A DNA stretch of 64,000 bases from positions 744,001 through 808,000 of the forward strand of contig JAHBZB010000001.1 of the NCBI GenBank assembly GCA_019635635.1, in the 5' to 3' direction. Shown one piece after another: positions 35,043-45,428 of this stretch. The stretch's first letter is position 1; every line of letters starts with the position of its first letter. A program made the position numbers and the translations under genes. The stretch is from Xanthobacteraceae bacterium (GTDB taxonomy: Bacteria > Pseudomonadota > Alphaproteobacteria > Rhizobiales > Xanthobacteraceae). The notes under the pieces were generated by a model, which saw only the letters and a list, made by a program, of their open reading frames with translations, was not told the DNA's origin and ran no database searches.

Positions 35043-36026
35043 TCACGACAACGCGACGTTAACCGTGGATTCGGGCAGATCCTTGCCGAACGAGCGCTGA
35101 TAAAACTCCGCCACGATCGGGCGCTCGAGTTCGTCGCACTTGTTGATGAAGGTGACGCGCAGCGCGAAGCCGATGTCGCCGAAGATCTGTGCGTTCTCAG
35201 CCCAGGTGATCACGGTGCGCGGGCTCATCACGGTCGAAAGGTCGCCGTTGATGAAAGCCTGCCGCGTGAGATCGGCGACGCGGACCATCTTGGAAATCGT
35301 GTCCTTGCCTTCGGGCGTGCGCCAGGCATGAATCTTGGAGCTGACGATCTCCACTTCCTTGTCGTGCGGCAGATAATTCAGCGTGGTCACGATCGACCAG
35401 CGGTCCATCTGACCTTGGTTGATCTGTTGCGTGCCGTGATAGAGGCCGGTGGTGTCGCCCAGGCCCACGGTGTTCGCGGTCGCAAACAGGCGGAACGCCG
35501 GATGCGGGCGGATAACCTTGTTCTGATCGAGCAAAGTCAGGCGGCCGGAAACTTCGAGTACGCGCTGGATCACGAACATCACGTCCGGGCGGCCCGCGTC
35601 ATATTCGTCGAACACGAGCGCGATGTTGCGCTGAAGCGCCCAGGGCAGAATGCCGTCGCGGAATTCCGTCACCTGACGGCCTTCCTGCAAGACGATCGCG
35701 TCCTTGCCGACGAGGTCGATACGGCTGATGTGGCTGTCCAGGTTCACGCGGACGCAGGGCCAGTTCAGGCGGGCTGCGACCTGCTCGATATGCGTCGATT
35801 TGCCGGTGCCGTGATAGCCGGAGACCAGCACGCGCCGGTTGTGCGCGAAGCCCGCCAGAATCGCGAGCGTGGTGTCGCGGTCGAAGACATAGTCCGGGTC
35901 GGTGTCCGGCACGTGGGCTTCCGGCTCGGAATAGGCCGGAACTTCGAGGTCGCTCTCAATCCCGAAAACCTGCCGGACCGAGACCTTCATATCCGGGAGC
36001 GGGGCCAGTTCTGCGTTCGGAGTCAT
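35043..36026 (-). CDS. cobS: Cobaltochelatase subunit CobS (AAA+ ATPase)
   Basis: A 327-residue MoxR-type AAA+ ATPase, the motor of the cobaltochelatase. Walker A is GYHGTGKST (70-78), Walker B is LVFDEYDAG, and sensor 1 is FATANTVG. The N-terminal segment [13 protein letters not shown] is conserved in CobS. An in-frame start 36 bases further up was not used, because [22 protein letters not shown] resembles known N-termini. It is the first gene of cobS-cobT-phytase-like. Confidence 0.95.
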   Translation of the reverse strand: MTPNAELAPLPDMKVSVRQVFGIESDLEVPAYSEPEAHVPDTDPDYVFDRDTTLAILAGFAHNRRVLVSGYHGTGKSTHIEQVAARLNWPCVRVNLDSHISRIDLVGKDAIVLQEGRQVTEFRDGILPWALQRNIALVFDEYDAGRPDVMFVIQRVLEVSGRLTLLDQNKVIRPHPAFRLFATANTVGLGDTTGLYHGTQQINQGQMDRWSIVTTLNYLPHDKEVEIVSSKIHAWRTPEGKDTISKMVRVADLTRQAFINGDLSTVMSPRTVITWAENAQIFGDIGFALRVTFINKCDELERPIVAEFYQRSFGKDLPESTVNVALS

Positions 36027-36116
36027 GCTTTTTCTCGCCGAGAGGCGGCTATTGCCTTGCAAAGATAGGGCCGAGTTGAAGAGTTCCCGGCCGGCTGCCG
36101 GGGTCGCCCTAAAGCC

Positions 36117-36749
36117 TTAGCAGAAACCCTGGGCCTTTAGGTAGTTATAGGCCTGCACGACTGCCCTGAAGCGGTCTTCGCTGGAACGGTCGCCCCCATT
36201 GGCGTCGGGGTGGTGCCTTTTGACGAGTTCCTTGTAGCGGGCTTTCAGCGCCTCGGCGGTGGCGTCGATCTCGAGGCCGAGGGTGTCGAAGGCCTTGCGC
36301 TCGGCATTGCGGATCATGCGGCCCTCGGGGGCCTCGCCCTTCTGCTCAAAGGCGCCGGTAGCGCCGCCGAAAATGCGAAAGGGGTCGGACCAGCTCTCGC
36401 CGGTGAAGCCGGGATTGTTGCCGCCTTTGCCGCGCTTCTTCTCGCCGCCGTTCTGACCCATCTTCCAGGTCGGGCGGTGGCCGGTCAGCGCATCCTTCTG
36501 GTACTGCTGGACGGCGTCGTCCTTCATTCCCGAGAAATAGTTGTAGTTCGCGTTGTATTCGCGGACATGGTTGATGCAGTAATTCCAGTACTCGCCTTCG
36601 CGATCACGGCCCTTTGGCGCCTTGTGGGTGCCGGGCTCCTTGCAGCCATGCCAGTCGCAGGCAGGGCTCGTCGCTTTGAGCTTCTGCTTCTTATTCCGCT
36701 CGATCGGCTTGATGCGGATTTTATCGAAGAGGGGCGAGTCGAATTTCAT
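36117..36749 (-). CDS. J-domain protein with C-terminal DnaJ domain
   Basis: A 210-residue protein. The J domain is at the C-terminus (about 155-210), with the Hsp70-stimulating HPD motif in KRHHPDANGG. The N-terminal 100 residues carry cysteines and histidines in CDWHGCKEPGTHKAPKG and YWNYCINHVREYN, a likely metal-binding knuckle. The middle is glycine- and lysine-rich. This architecture is common in alphaproteobacteria; the client is unknown. It is divergent from bolA with about 115 bp between. Confidence 0.87.
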   Translation of the reverse strand: MKFDSPLFDKIRIKPIERNKKQKLKATSPACDWHGCKEPGTHKAPKGRDREGEYWNYCINHVREYNANYNYFSGMKDDAVQQYQKDALTGHRPTWKMGQNGGEKKRGKGGNNPGFTGESWSDPFRIFGGATGAFEQKGEAPEGRMIRNAERKAFDTLGLEIDATAEALKARYKELVKRHHPDANGGDRSSEDRFRAVVQAYNYLKAQGFC

Positions 36750-36865
36750 GTGACGAGTATATGGCGATTGCAACGTTACCGCACAAGCAACATGGCGCGC
36801 ACGGTAACGGTGAGTTGTTGCGTGATCGTTGACGGAAGAACAATAGCGCTCTATGCGGCGCGGCC

Positions 36866-37144
36866 ATGACCAAACCGGACAAGACCCTAGACCGCATTCG
36901 CGACCGTTTGACGGCAGCCTTGAAGCCGGAATCGATCGAAGTGGTGGATGAGAGCGGAATGCATGTCGGGCACGCCGGCGCGATCCCCGGGAAGGTCACG
37001 CATGTGCGGGTGCTGATCACGGCGGAAGCGTTTCAGGGCAAGAGCCGGTTGGACAGGCACCGCATGGTCAACGATCTGTTGAATCACGAAATGAGCGCGG
37101 GCCTGCATGCGCTTGCGATCGTGCCGAAGGCGCCCGGCGAGTAG
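36866..37144 (+). CDS. BolA family protein
   Basis: A 92-residue BolA-like protein, the KH-like fold partner of monothiol glutaredoxins in iron-sulfur cluster trafficking and iron sensing. It has the conserved VGHAG (34-38), the AEAFQGKSRLDRHRMVNDLL block and the C-terminal GLHALAIV with the invariant histidine. No glutaredoxin gene is adjacent. It converges with aroB, the stops being directly adjacent. Confidence 0.93.
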   Translation: MTKPDKTLDRIRDRLTAALKPESIEVVDESGMHVGHAGAIPGKVTHVRVLITAEAFQGKSRLDRHRMVNDLLNHEMSAGLHALAIVPKAPGE

Positions 37145-38278
37145 CTATTCCGCGAGCGCTTCCTTCAGCACTTCGCGCACGACTTTCGGATCGACATTCT
37201 TCGCGATGAAGGCCTTGCCGATTCCCTTGGCAAGAATGAAGACCAGCTTTCCACGCTGAACTTTTTTATCCTGCGCCATCAGTGACAGGAGCGCATCCGC
37301 ATTCGGCAGCGCACCGGGAATCTGCGAGAGCTTCACCGGCAGGCCGACGCCCGCGATGTGCTTGATCACGCGCTGAACATCGGCGTCCTTGCAGAGCCTG
37401 AGTTTTGCCGAGAGCTTGAACGCGAGCACACAGCCGAGTGCCACACCTTCGCCGTGCAGCAGGCGGTCCGAATAGCCGGTCGCCGCTTCCAGCGCATGGC
37501 CGAAGGTATGACCGAGATTCAGGAGTGCGCGGTCGCCGGCTTCGCGCTCGTCACGGGCGACGATCGCAGCCTTCGCCTTGCAACTCGTCGCGACCGCTTT
37601 GGCGCGCGCGGGGCCGCCCGCGAAAATTTCCGGTGCGTGCTTTTCCAGCCAGGCGAAAAACTTCGCGTCGTTGATCAGCCCGTATTTCGCGACCTCGCCG
37701 TAGCCCGCACGGAATTCGCGCGGCGGCAGCGTGTCGAGCGTCCGCAGGTCGGCGAGCACGAGCGAAGGCTGATGAAAGGCACCGATCAGGTTCTTTCCCT
37801 GCGGCGAATTGATGCCGGTCTTGCCGCCAACGGAGGAATCCACCTGCGCCAAGAGCGTTGTCGGGATCTGCACGAAGCCGACGCCGCGGCGCACGACGGA
37901 AGCCGCGAAGCCCGCGAGATCGCCGATTACGCCGCCGCCGAGCGCGACCACGAGATCGCCGCGCTCGATGCGCGATTCCAGAATTGCCTCCGCGACGGTT
38001 TGCAGATCGCTGAAACTTTTCGTGCTCTCGCCGGGGGAGAGCAACACGCTGCGGTAGCGGATGTTAGCGGCTTCGAGTGAGCGCTCGAGCGTTCCGAGAT
38101 GATGATGCGCGACATTGCCGTCGGTGACGATCGCGACGGCGGTGCCGGGTTTCAATTTCGCAATGCGCTTGCCGGCTTCGGCGATCAGGTTTTCGCCGAT
38201 CACGATGTCATAGCTGCGTTTGCCGAGCCTGACCTTGACGATTTCGTTTCTGGTTCTTTTCGGGGCGGGCATGTTCAC
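37145..38278 (-). CDS. aroB: 3-dehydroquinate synthase
   Basis: A 377-residue enzyme of the shikimate pathway that converts DAHP to 3-dehydroquinate using NAD and zinc. The NAD-binding glycine motif GGGVIGDLAGFAASVVRRG, the PTTLLAQVDSSVGGKTGIN block and the zinc ligand histidine in LNLGHTFGHALE are all present. It follows aroK by 11 bp on the same strand, the usual aroKB order. Confidence 0.97.
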   Translation of the reverse strand: MNMPAPKRTRNEIVKVRLGKRSYDIVIGENLIAEAGKRIAKLKPGTAVAIVTDGNVAHHHLGTLERSLEAANIRYRSVLLSPGESTKSFSDLQTVAEAILESRIERGDLVVALGGGVIGDLAGFAASVVRRGVGFVQIPTTLLAQVDSSVGGKTGINSPQGKNLIGAFHQPSLVLADLRTLDTLPPREFRAGYGEVAKYGLINDAKFFAWLEKHAPEIFAGGPARAKAVATSCKAKAAIVARDEREAGDRALLNLGHTFGHALEAATGYSDRLLHGEGVALGCVLAFKLSAKLRLCKDADVQRVIKHIAGVGLPVKLSQIPGALPNADALLSLMAQDKKVQRGKLVFILAKGIGKAFIAKNVDPKVVREVLKEALAE

Positions 38279-38289
38279 GTCTCGCGATT

Positions 38290-38868
38290 CTAGAGCGAGG
38301 TATCGAGCAAATTCACGATCGCTTCAACGACTTCCTCGTGCGGCACTTCGCAGGACATGATGCAGAGGTCGGCTTCGGCATAGGTCGCTTCGCGCGCGGC
38401 AAGGAGATTGCGCAGCGTTCCCTCAGGGTCGGCGTTTTGAAGAAGCGGGCGATTGGCCTTGCGCTTCACGCGCTTGAGCAACGTATCGACGTCCGCCTTC
38501 AGCCAGATCGAGAGGCCCTTTTCCTTGATGCGCGCACGGGTGTCGGCGTTCATGAAGGCGCCGCCGCCGGTCGCGATCACCTGCGGGCCGTTTTCGAGCA
38601 GGCGCGCGATCACCTTCTGCTCGCCCTTGCGGAATTCCGCCTCGCCCTTGGTCTGGAACAGTTCGGGAATCGTCATGTTCGCCGCGCGCTCGATCTCGGC
38701 ATCGGCGTCGGAGAATTCGAGCCCGAGACGCTGCCCGAGCCTGCGGCCGATGGAGCTTTTGCCCGAGCCCGGCATGCCGACCAGCACGACCGAACGGCTG
38801 CCGAGCCGGGCGCGGAACGCGTCGGCCTCGGGATGCAGCGCAATCGGCGGCGGTGAGGGCATATTCAT
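38290..38868 (-). CDS. aroK: Shikimate kinase
   Basis: A 192-residue P-loop kinase that phosphorylates shikimate. Walker A GMPGSGKSSIGRRLG is at about 31-45; the shikimate-binding residues are in FSDADAEIE and in ATGGGAF (99-105); the lid is KRKANRPLL. It has a short N-terminal extension of about 25 residues compared with E. coli AroK, as is usual in alphaproteobacteria. The start may be at either of two ATGs two codons apart. It is the first gene of aroK-aroB. Confidence 0.95.
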   Translation of the reverse strand: MNMPSPPPIALHPEADAFRARLGSRSVVLVGMPGSGKSSIGRRLGQRLGLEFSDADAEIERAANMTIPELFQTKGEAEFRKGEQKVIARLLENGPQVIATGGGAFMNADTRARIKEKGLSIWLKADVDTLLKRVKRKANRPLLQNADPEGTLRNLLAAREATYAEADLCIMSCEVPHEEVVEAIVNLLDTSL

Positions 38869-38956
38869 CTTCCTGTGGCATCAGATATGGCGGTTCCGCC
38901 TTGCGCTGTAAAATGCGGATGCACGCCGCACCGCACGCCGATTCGGATATTCGTTA

Positions 38957-39100
38957 ATGCCCACGCTGACGCGCCTGATCCTGGTACTCGCGACGATTGC
39001 CGTCCTCGGCTATGCCGCCGCGTGGGCGCTTGCCAATTTTCTTGAGCCGCAGCCGCGCACGATCACGATCACCGTGCCGCAGGACCGCTTCGGAAAATGA
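38957..39100 (+). CDS. 47-residue single-pass membrane protein overlapping xerD
   Basis: Translates as 47 residues: MPTLTRLILVLATIAVLGYA opens a single transmembrane helix, then LANFLEPQPRTITITVPQDR continues as an extra-membrane tail ending FGK. The stop overlaps the xerD start as ATGA, which is strong support for real translation. The composition is typical of short alphaproteobacterial membrane proteins. No Shine-Dalgarno is obvious. Function unknown. Confidence 0.65.
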   Translation: MPTLTRLILVLATIAVLGYAAAWALANFLEPQPRTITITVPQDRFGK

Positions 39101-40053
39101 GCGCGCGCGCAAAATCCGGTTCGGGAAATCTGCGCGATCTCTTCCTCGACATGATCGCGACCGAACGGAACGCGAGCAAAAATACGCTCGACGCTTATGC
39201 GCGCGATCTCAATGATTACGCGGCGTTTCTTGCCGGCAAGAAAAGCGATTTTTCGAAAGCAGACACGCAGACAATCCGGAATTATCTTTCGGCGCTTCAT
39301 ATGCGCGAGCTTGCGGCGTCGTCGGTGGCGCGAAAACTTTCCGCAATCCGGCAATTGCATCGCTTTCTTTATACCGAAGGCAAGCGGGGCGACGATCCTT
39401 CGGCCGTGCTCGAAGGGCCGCGGCGCGGGCGGCCGCTGCCGAAAGTCATGTCGATCGATGAAGTGACGAAACTTCTTGCCACGGCACACGAGGCTGCGGC
39501 GCAAGGCGCCGATACGAAAGAGGCCGCTGCGCGGCGGCTCCGCGCATTGCGGCTCGCGGCACTTCTGGAACTCCTTTATGCCTCAGGCTTGCGCGTTTCC
39601 GAATTGATCGCGCTACCCGCATCGGCTGCGCATACCAAGCAGGATGCGATTATCGTGCGCGGCAAGGGCAACAAGGAACGCCTCGTGCCGATTGGCGACG
39701 CAGCCAAGCGCGCGATGAAGGCCTATTTCGACGCGCGCGCCACGGAAGAGAAGTCCGGCACGCAGCGCTGGCTGTTTCCGTCCTTCGGCGCGAGCGGTCA
39801 CGTGACGAGGCAACACGTCGCGCGGGAACTAAAAGCGCTCGCGGCGGCGGCCGGGATTGCGCCCGCGAAGATCAGCCCGCATGTGCTGCGTCACGCCTTC
39901 GCCAGTCATCTTTTGTCGAACGGCGCGGACCTGCGCGTGGTGCAGGCGCTGCTCGGGCATGCCGACATCTCAACCACGCAGATTTACACCCACGTGCTCG
40001 ACGAACGCCTCAAGAACATGGTGCGCGACCTGCATCCTTTGGCCGAGAAATAG
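39097..40053 (+). CDS. xerD: Site-specific tyrosine recombinase XerD
   Basis: A 318-residue tyrosine recombinase that, with XerC, resolves chromosome dimers at dif. The catalytic set is visible: Arg in ASGLRVSEL, Lys in RGKGNKERLVP, His and Arg in SPHVLRHAFASHLL, a second His in LLGHADISTTQ and the nucleophilic Tyr in QIYTHV. It is a housekeeping recombinase, not a mobile integrase: no att site or cargo is nearby. The ATG overlaps the stop of the 47-aa membrane protein. Confidence 0.94.
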   Translation: MSARAKSGSGNLRDLFLDMIATERNASKNTLDAYARDLNDYAAFLAGKKSDFSKADTQTIRNYLSALHMRELAASSVARKLSAIRQLHRFLYTEGKRGDDPSAVLEGPRRGRPLPKVMSIDEVTKLLATAHEAAAQGADTKEAAARRLRALRLAALLELLYASGLRVSELIALPASAAHTKQDAIIVRGKGNKERLVPIGDAAKRAMKAYFDARATEEKSGTQRWLFPSFGASGHVTRQHVARELKALAAAAGIAPAKISPHVLRHAFASHLLSNGADLRVVQALLGHADISTTQIYTHVLDERLKNMVRDLHPLAEK

Positions 40054-40152
40054 CACCTTTGCCGTGGCGTAACTTGACTTGGGCAGGGTCGGCATGCAGC
40101 TTCCGCCCGATTTCATGAGGGGCTTTGAAGGCCTCGAAAGCCTTGAGCCGCA

Positions 40153-41106
40153 ATGCGCACTTATCTCGATTTCGAAAAGCCGGTCGCCGAACTCGAAGCC
40201 AGGATCGAGGAGCTGCGCTCGTTGGCTGCGTCCGGCGAAGCGCCCGCAATCGCGGAAGATGTCGCGCGGCTGGAAGCGAAGTCGGAACTTGCGCTGTCCG
40301 AGATCTACGAGAACCTCTCGCCATGGCAAAAGACGCAGGTCGCGCGCCATCCGCAGCGGCCGCATTTCTCCGACTATGTCGCGAAGCTGTTCGACGAATT
40401 CACGCCGCTCGCGGGCGACCGCAAGTTCGGCGACGATCAGGCGATCCTCGGCGGCTTCGCGCGCTTGGCGGGGCAAAGCGTTTGCGTGATCGGCCACGAG
40501 AAAGGTTCGACCACGGAAGCGCGCATTGCGCATAATTTCGGCATGGCCCGCCCCGAGGGCTACCGGAAAGCCGTGCGGCTGATGGAACTTGCGGACCGTT
40601 TCGACGTGCCGGTGGTGACGCTGGTCGATACCGCGGGCGCCTATCCGGGCATCGATGCCGAGGAGCGCGGGCAGGCGGAAGCGATCGCGCGTTCGACCGA
40701 TGCGGGGCTGGCACTCGGCGTACCCAACGTCTCGGTCATTATCGGCGAGGGCGGTTCGGGCGGCGCGATTGCAATCGCTACCGCGAACAAGGTCCTGATG
40801 CTCGAGCACTCGATTTACAGCGTCATTTCGCCCGAGGGGGCGGCCTCGATTCTGTGGCGGGACACCACCAAGGCGCAGGAAGCGGCAACCAATATGAAAA
40901 TTACCGCCCAGGACCTCCTGAAATTCGGGGTCGTGGACGAAATCATCGCCGAGCCGGCCGGCGGCGCACATCGCCACCCGGATGCCACGATTTCGGCAAC
41001 AGGAAAGGCTATTCAGACCGCACTAGCGGGGTTCAATGGCCTGTCTCGAGAACAAGTTCGCAGCCTGCGGGCTGAAAAATTCCTGGCGATCGGCCGGAAT
41101 CTCTGA
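40153..41106 (+). CDS. accA: Acetyl-CoA carboxylase carboxyltransferase subunit alpha
   Basis: A 317-residue subunit of acetyl-CoA carboxylase, the first committed step of fatty-acid synthesis. It has the N-terminal [15 protein letters not shown], the core [27 protein letters not shown], and [11 protein letters not shown]-type sequence ([12 protein letters not shown]), then [12 protein letters not shown]. Length matches the E. coli protein (319 aa). It follows xerD by about 100 bp and is probably independently transcribed or part of the same unit. Confidence 0.97.
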   Translation: MRTYLDFEKPVAELEARIEELRSLAASGEAPAIAEDVARLEAKSELALSEIYENLSPWQKTQVARHPQRPHFSDYVAKLFDEFTPLAGDRKFGDDQAILGGFARLAGQSVCVIGHEKGSTTEARIAHNFGMARPEGYRKAVRLMELADRFDVPVVTLVDTAGAYPGIDAEERGQAEAIARSTDAGLALGVPNVSVIIGEGGSGGAIAIATANKVLMLEHSIYSVISPEGAASILWRDTTKAQEAATNMKITAQDLLKFGVVDEIIAEPAGGAHRHPDATISATGKAIQTALAGFNGLSREQVRSLRAEKFLAIGRNL

Positions 41107-41193
41107 TTTTTCAGTCACTTATGCGCGAGCGCAGCAGCGGCTTGCGGGAACCGCGGTTGCGGTAACGCACCGTCAAGGGTAACGCATTAGGCA

Positions 41194-42225
41194 ATGGGGA
41201 CCGAGCGTTTTCAGCGCATTTTCGGGAGTTTTCGGTTGAACCTGCGCGCGTCATCCACTCTGCGCTTTGCGGCGGCGGTAGCTGTTTGCGCCGGCCTGCT
41301 TGCGGGCTGTAGCGCGGAGAACTTCGCCTACACCCCCGGCGGCAGCAAGAAACACCTGCGTCCGATTTCGTCGCAGACCGCGGCGCTGATGCAGGAAAAA
41401 GGGATGACCAAAGAGTCGCCCATCCTGCTTCGCATCTACAAGGAAGAATCCGAGCTCGAGATCTGGAAGAAGACCACCGCGGGCAACTACGAGCTTCTGA
41501 AGAAATTCCCGATCTGCAAATGGTCGGGCGAACTCGGGCCGAAAGTGAAGCAGGGCGACCGGCAGGCGCCGGAAGGCTTCTATTTCATCCGCCCCGAGCA
41601 GATGAACCCGCATTCGAGCTATCACCTCGCGTTCAATCTCGGCTTCCCGAACGATTTCGACCGCGCGTGGAATCGCACCGGCGCACACCTGATGGTCCAT
41701 GGCGATTGCTCGTCGTCGGGCTGTTACGCGATGACCGACGAGCAGATCTCCGACATCTTCGCGCTCGCGCGCGAGGCGTTCGACGGCGGCCAGCTTGCGT
41801 TTCAGGTACAGGCGTTCCCGTTCCGCATGACGCAGGCGAATCTCGTGCGTCATCGCACCAATCCGAACATGCCGTTCTGGCGGATGCTGAAAGAGGGTAG
41901 CGACCATTTCGAAGTGACGCGGCAGGAGCCGAAGATCGACGTCTGCGCCAAGCGCTATATCTTCAACGCAATCCCCGACGATCCGATGAAGCCGTTCGAT
42001 CCGCAGAAGGCGTGCCCGGCCTATCACTTGCAACCCGAGATCGCGCAGCTCTTGCAGAGCAAGCGCAGCGCCGACCAGAGCGACATCACTTCGATGCTGA
42101 CGCGCAACCTTCCGGCGGCACCCGTTCGCACCAACAACGACGGCGGCTCCAACCCGGTATTCGCGGGCCGTGTTCCGCCGAGCTCGGTGCAGATCCAGCA
42201 GCAGAATTCGTTCAACCGGCAGTAA
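41194..42225 (+). CDS. L,D-transpeptidase (YkuD/YafK-like) lipoprotein
   Basis: A 343-residue envelope protein with a signal whose lipobox is LLAGC (Cys39). The YkuD catalytic motif reads AHLMVHGDCSSSGCYAM, with the catalytic cysteine in SGC. Such enzymes cross-link peptidoglycan or attach or release lipoproteins from it. The region after about residue 240 is polar, with QSKRSADQ and a Gln/Asn-rich end (QIQQQNSFNRQ). The signal is long; an internal start at about codon 21-24 would give a more usual length, but no methionine fits. A terminator follows closely. Confidence 0.87.
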   Translation: MGTERFQRIFGSFRLNLRASSTLRFAAAVAVCAGLLAGCSAENFAYTPGGSKKHLRPISSQTAALMQEKGMTKESPILLRIYKEESELEIWKKTTAGNYELLKKFPICKWSGELGPKVKQGDRQAPEGFYFIRPEQMNPHSSYHLAFNLGFPNDFDRAWNRTGAHLMVHGDCSSSGCYAMTDEQISDIFALAREAFDGGQLAFQVQAFPFRMTQANLVRHRTNPNMPFWRMLKEGSDHFEVTRQEPKIDVCAKRYIFNAIPDDPMKPFDPQKACPAYHLQPEIAQLLQSKRSADQSDITSMLTRNLPAAPVRTNNDGGSNPVFAGRVPPSSVQIQQQNSFNRQ

Positions 42226-42240
42226 GCGCCACCCGAAACA

Positions 42241-42279
42241 AAAAAAGCGCCGCAGGCTTTTAGCTCGCGGCGCTTTTTT
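42241..42279. terminator. Bidirectional terminator between the L,D-transpeptidase and secA
   Basis: AAAAAAGCGCCGC and GCGGCGCTTTTTT flank a 13-base loop. The perfect 13-bp stem with A and T tracts serves both convergent genes. Confidence 0.92.
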
Positions 42280-42302
42280 ATTCGGCGTGGGGTTGCTTCG
42301 CG

Positions 42303-45077
42303 TTATGCGAAGCGGCCGTGGCAGTTCTTGTATTTCTTGCCGGAGCCGCAAGGGCAGGCCTCGTTACGGCCAACCTTGCCCCAGTCGTTCGGGTTCTTCG
42401 AGGTGCGGTCGCCTTTCGGCTGCGTGCCCGCGGTGAGGCGCACCGGCTGCTCGGCCGCATCGTCTTCGCCGGTGGTCGCGTCGATGTGGCTCGCGTGCAT
42501 TTCCGGAAGCTCCTGTTCCGGCGGGCGCTCCATGATCTCGATGCGGAGGAGCTGCTGCGCGACGCGCTGGCGCAGGTTCGCGAGCATGGCTTCGAACAGC
42601 GTGAAGGCTTCGGACTTGTATTCGTTCAGGGGATCGCGCTGCGCGAAGCCGCGAAGGCCGACCACCTGCCGCAGATGCTCGAGCATCACGAGATGCTCGC
42701 GCCAGAGGAAGTCGAGCGTCTGCATCAGTACCGACTTCTCGACATAGCGCATCAACTCGGCGCCGTATTTTGCGACCTTGCCGGCCATGATCTCGTCGGC
42801 GGCGCGGGTGATGCGCTCCTTCACTTCGTCGTCGGCGATGCCTTCTTCCTTGGCCCATTCCTGAACCGGCAGCTTGATGCCGAGCTGTTCTTCGACCTCG
42901 GCCTCTAAGCCTGCGGTGTCCCACTGCTCGGCATAGGCGTTCGGCGGAATGTGGCGCGTGACCATCTCGTCGATCACGGCATGGCGCATGTCGGCGATGG
43001 TCTCCGAGACGTCGTTCTCGCGCATCAGTTCGATGCGCTGTTCGAACACGACCTTGCGCTGGTCGTTGGAGACGTCGTCGTATTTCAGGAGGTTCTTGCG
43101 GATGTCGAAGTTGCGCGCCTCGACCTTCTGCTGCGCCTTTTCCAGCGCCTTGTTGATCCAGGGATGGACGATGGCCTCGCCGTCTTTCAGGCCGAGCTTG
43201 GTGAGCATGCCGCCCAGATTGCTCGAGCCGAAGATGCGCATCAGGTCGTCTTCGAGCGAAAGATAGAATTTCGAGTGGCCGGGATCGCCCTGACGGCCGG
43301 AGCGGCCGCGCAGCTGGTTGTCGATACGGCGGCTCTCGTGGCGCTCCGTGCCGATCACGTAAAGGCCGCCTGCGGCGAGCGCGACCTGCTTCAGCTTCGC
43401 GATGTCGTCCTTGATCTTCTGCTCGGCCTGCTTGCGCTGCTCGCCCGGCTCCATGTCGCCGAGTTCCTGCTTGATGCGCATGTCGGCGTTGCCGCCGAGC
43501 TGAATGTCGGTGCCGCGGCCGGCCATGTTGGTCGCGATCGTGACCGCGCCGGGAATGCCGGCCTGCGCGATGATCGCCGATTCCTGCTCGTGGTGGCGCG
43601 CGTTCAGCACCGCGAAGACCTTTTCCTTCGAGGTTTTCTGATCGCCGTCATAAAGCGGACGGAACGCGTCGGCGTCGGTGAATTCCTTTTGCTTGAAGCC
43701 CTTGGCTTTCAGCGCGGCGGCAAGCTGCTCGGACTTTTCGATCGAGGTGGTGCCGACCAGGATCGGCTGGCCGCGGGTCTTGCAGTCGTCGATCGTATCG
43801 ATGATCGCCTTATATTTCTCGTCGGCGGTGCGATAGACCTCGTCGTGGTCGTCGATGCGGTTGACCGGAAGGTTGGTCGGCACTTCGACGACTTCGAGCT
43901 TGTAGATGTCGGCGAATTCGTCGGCTTCGGTCAGCGCGGTGCCGGTCATGCCGGCGAGCTTTTCGTAGAGGCGGAAATAGTTCTGGAAGGTGATCGAGGC
44001 CAGCGTCTGGTTCTCGGGCTGGATCTGAACGTGTTCCTTGGCTTCCAGCGCCTGGTGCAGGCCTTCGGAATAGCGGCGGCCCGGCATCATGCGGCCGGTG
44101 AATTCGTCGATAATGACGACTTCGCCGTCTTTCACGATGTAGTCCTTGTCGCGCGTGAACAGGCGATGCGCGCGCAGACCCTGATTGACGTGGTGCACGA
44201 CCGAGACGTTCTCGATGTCGTAGAGCGAGTCGCCCTTCAAGAGCTTCGCGTCGCGGAGCATCTGCTCCATGCGCTCCATGCCGCTTTCGGTGAGGTTTAC
44301 CGTGCGCTGCTTTTCGTCGAGCTCGTAGTCTTCCACGGCGAGCTTCGGAATGTAGCTATCGATGGTGTTGTAGAATTCCGAGCGGTCGTCGAGCGGGCCG
44401 GAGATGATCAGCGGCGTGCGGGCTTCGTCGACCAGGATCGAGTCGACTTCGTCGACGATGGCGTAGAAGTGCGGGCGCTGCACCATCTGCGGCAACTCAT
44501 ATTTCATATTGTCGCGCAGATAGTCGAAGCCAAGTTCGTTGTTGGTGCCGTAGGTGACGTCGCACTCGTAAGCGGTCTTTCGCTCCTCGTCGTCGAGGCC
44601 GTGCACGATCACGCCGGTGGTAAGTCCGAGGAAGCGATAGACCTGACCCATCCATTCGGAGTCGCGCTTAGCGAGATAGTCGTTGACGGTGACGACGTGC
44701 ACGCCTTTCCCGGCGAGCGCGTTGAGATAGACTGGAAGGGTCGCGACCAGCGTCTTGCCTTCGCCGGTTTTCATCTCCGCGATCGCGCCTTCGTGCAGCA
44801 CCATGCCGCCCATCAGCTGCACATCGAAATGGCGCTGGCCGAGCGTGCGCTTCGCCGCTTCGCGAACGGTCGCGAAGGCTTCGACCAGAAGATCGTCGAG
44901 CGAGGCGCCGTCCGCGAGCCGCTTCTTGAACTCTTCGGTGCGGCCGCGGAGCTGTTCGTCGGTGAGCTTGGAGACCTCGTCTTCGAGCGCGTTGATCGCG
45001 TTTACGCGCGAGGCGTAGCCCTTGATGCGCCGGTCATTGGCGGAACCGAAAAACTTCTTGGCGAGCGAGCCGATCAT
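42303..45077 (-). CDS. secA: Preprotein translocase ATPase SecA
   Basis: A 924-residue motor of the Sec translocon. Walker A is [10 protein letters not shown] (about 101-110), the DEAD-type box is in [11 protein letters not shown], and the helicase motif is [10 protein letters not shown]. The preprotein cross-linking and helical scaffold domains follow. The C-terminus has the SEC-C zinc motif [15 protein letters not shown], which binds SecB. The start at 45077 ([17 protein letters not shown]) matches known SecA N-termini; an upstream in-frame codon is rejected. Confidence 0.97.
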   Translation of the reverse strand: MIGSLAKKFFGSANDRRIKGYASRVNAINALEDEVSKLTDEQLRGRTEEFKKRLADGASLDDLLVEAFATVREAAKRTLGQRHFDVQLMGGMVLHEGAIAEMKTGEGKTLVATLPVYLNALAGKGVHVVTVNDYLAKRDSEWMGQVYRFLGLTTGVIVHGLDDEERKTAYECDVTYGTNNELGFDYLRDNMKYELPQMVQRPHFYAIVDEVDSILVDEARTPLIISGPLDDRSEFYNTIDSYIPKLAVEDYELDEKQRTVNLTESGMERMEQMLRDAKLLKGDSLYDIENVSVVHHVNQGLRAHRLFTRDKDYIVKDGEVVIIDEFTGRMMPGRRYSEGLHQALEAKEHVQIQPENQTLASITFQNYFRLYEKLAGMTGTALTEADEFADIYKLEVVEVPTNLPVNRIDDHDEVYRTADEKYKAIIDTIDDCKTRGQPILVGTTSIEKSEQLAAALKAKGFKQKEFTDADAFRPLYDGDQKTSKEKVFAVLNARHHEQESAIIAQAGIPGAVTIATNMAGRGTDIQLGGNADMRIKQELGDMEPGEQRKQAEQKIKDDIAKLKQVALAAGGLYVIGTERHESRRIDNQLRGRSGRQGDPGHSKFYLSLEDDLMRIFGSSNLGGMLTKLGLKDGEAIVHPWINKALEKAQQKVEARNFDIRKNLLKYDDVSNDQRKVVFEQRIELMRENDVSETIADMRHAVIDEMVTRHIPPNAYAEQWDTAGLEAEVEEQLGIKLPVQEWAKEEGIADDEVKERITRAADEIMAGKVAKYGAELMRYVEKSVLMQTLDFLWREHLVMLEHLRQVVGLRGFAQRDPLNEYKSEAFTLFEAMLANLRQRVAQQLLRIEIMERPPEQELPEMHASHIDATTGEDDAAEQPVRLTAGTQPKGDRTSKNPNDWGKVGRNEACPCGSGKKYKNCHGRFA

Positions 45078-45428
45078 CGAACAAGCATTCCTTAAAGAGT
45101 GGCCGCGCGAGACGACCGTCAGGCCGCTAGGCACGGGCGGTTTATTGCATGCCGCCGGGGTGCTGGATCACGATGCCGCGAGGCTTTTTCATGATCAAAG
45201 GGATTGCCGGAGAAATATGAACGCCTCCCGGCCTTGTCAATTGGAGCAGGCCGCGGAACGGCGGCTAAAGCCTTGCCAGAGCACCGTACTTCCGTCACTT
45301 TCGCGCCGCCTTACTCGAAAAAGGGCGCTTTCATTCTTCCGCCGACAGCCCCTTAACGAAGTAACCAGAAATTCGATCCCGTTCGGGCCGGCCGGGAAGG
45401 CCGAGGCCTTTGATGTTGAGGTTTTGTA
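45078..45428. other. 351-bp divergent intergenic region (secA / parvulin)
   Basis: The regulatory region of two divergent genes. I see no gene and no convincing -35/-10 pair in it. A short inverted element GGCCGGCCGGGAAGGCC lies near the parvulin gene. An open frame antisense here is a GC-rich shadow. Confidence 0.5.

Noticed and set aside
39097-40053. Tyrosine recombinase as part of an integron or genomic island
   Set aside because: It matches the housekeeping XerD, lies next to accA, and has no att sites, cassettes or cargo.
41161-41186. Two copies of GGTAACGCA upstream of the L,D-transpeptidase gene
   Set aside because: A 9-bp repeat at 17-bp spacing with no dyad symmetry; weak and unsupported as a regulatory site.
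42951-45095. Open frame of 714 codons antisense to secA
   Set aside because: It lies fully opposite secA. In GC-rich DNA, third-position bias leaves long stop-free frames on the other strand. The protein has unnatural composition and no family pattern.
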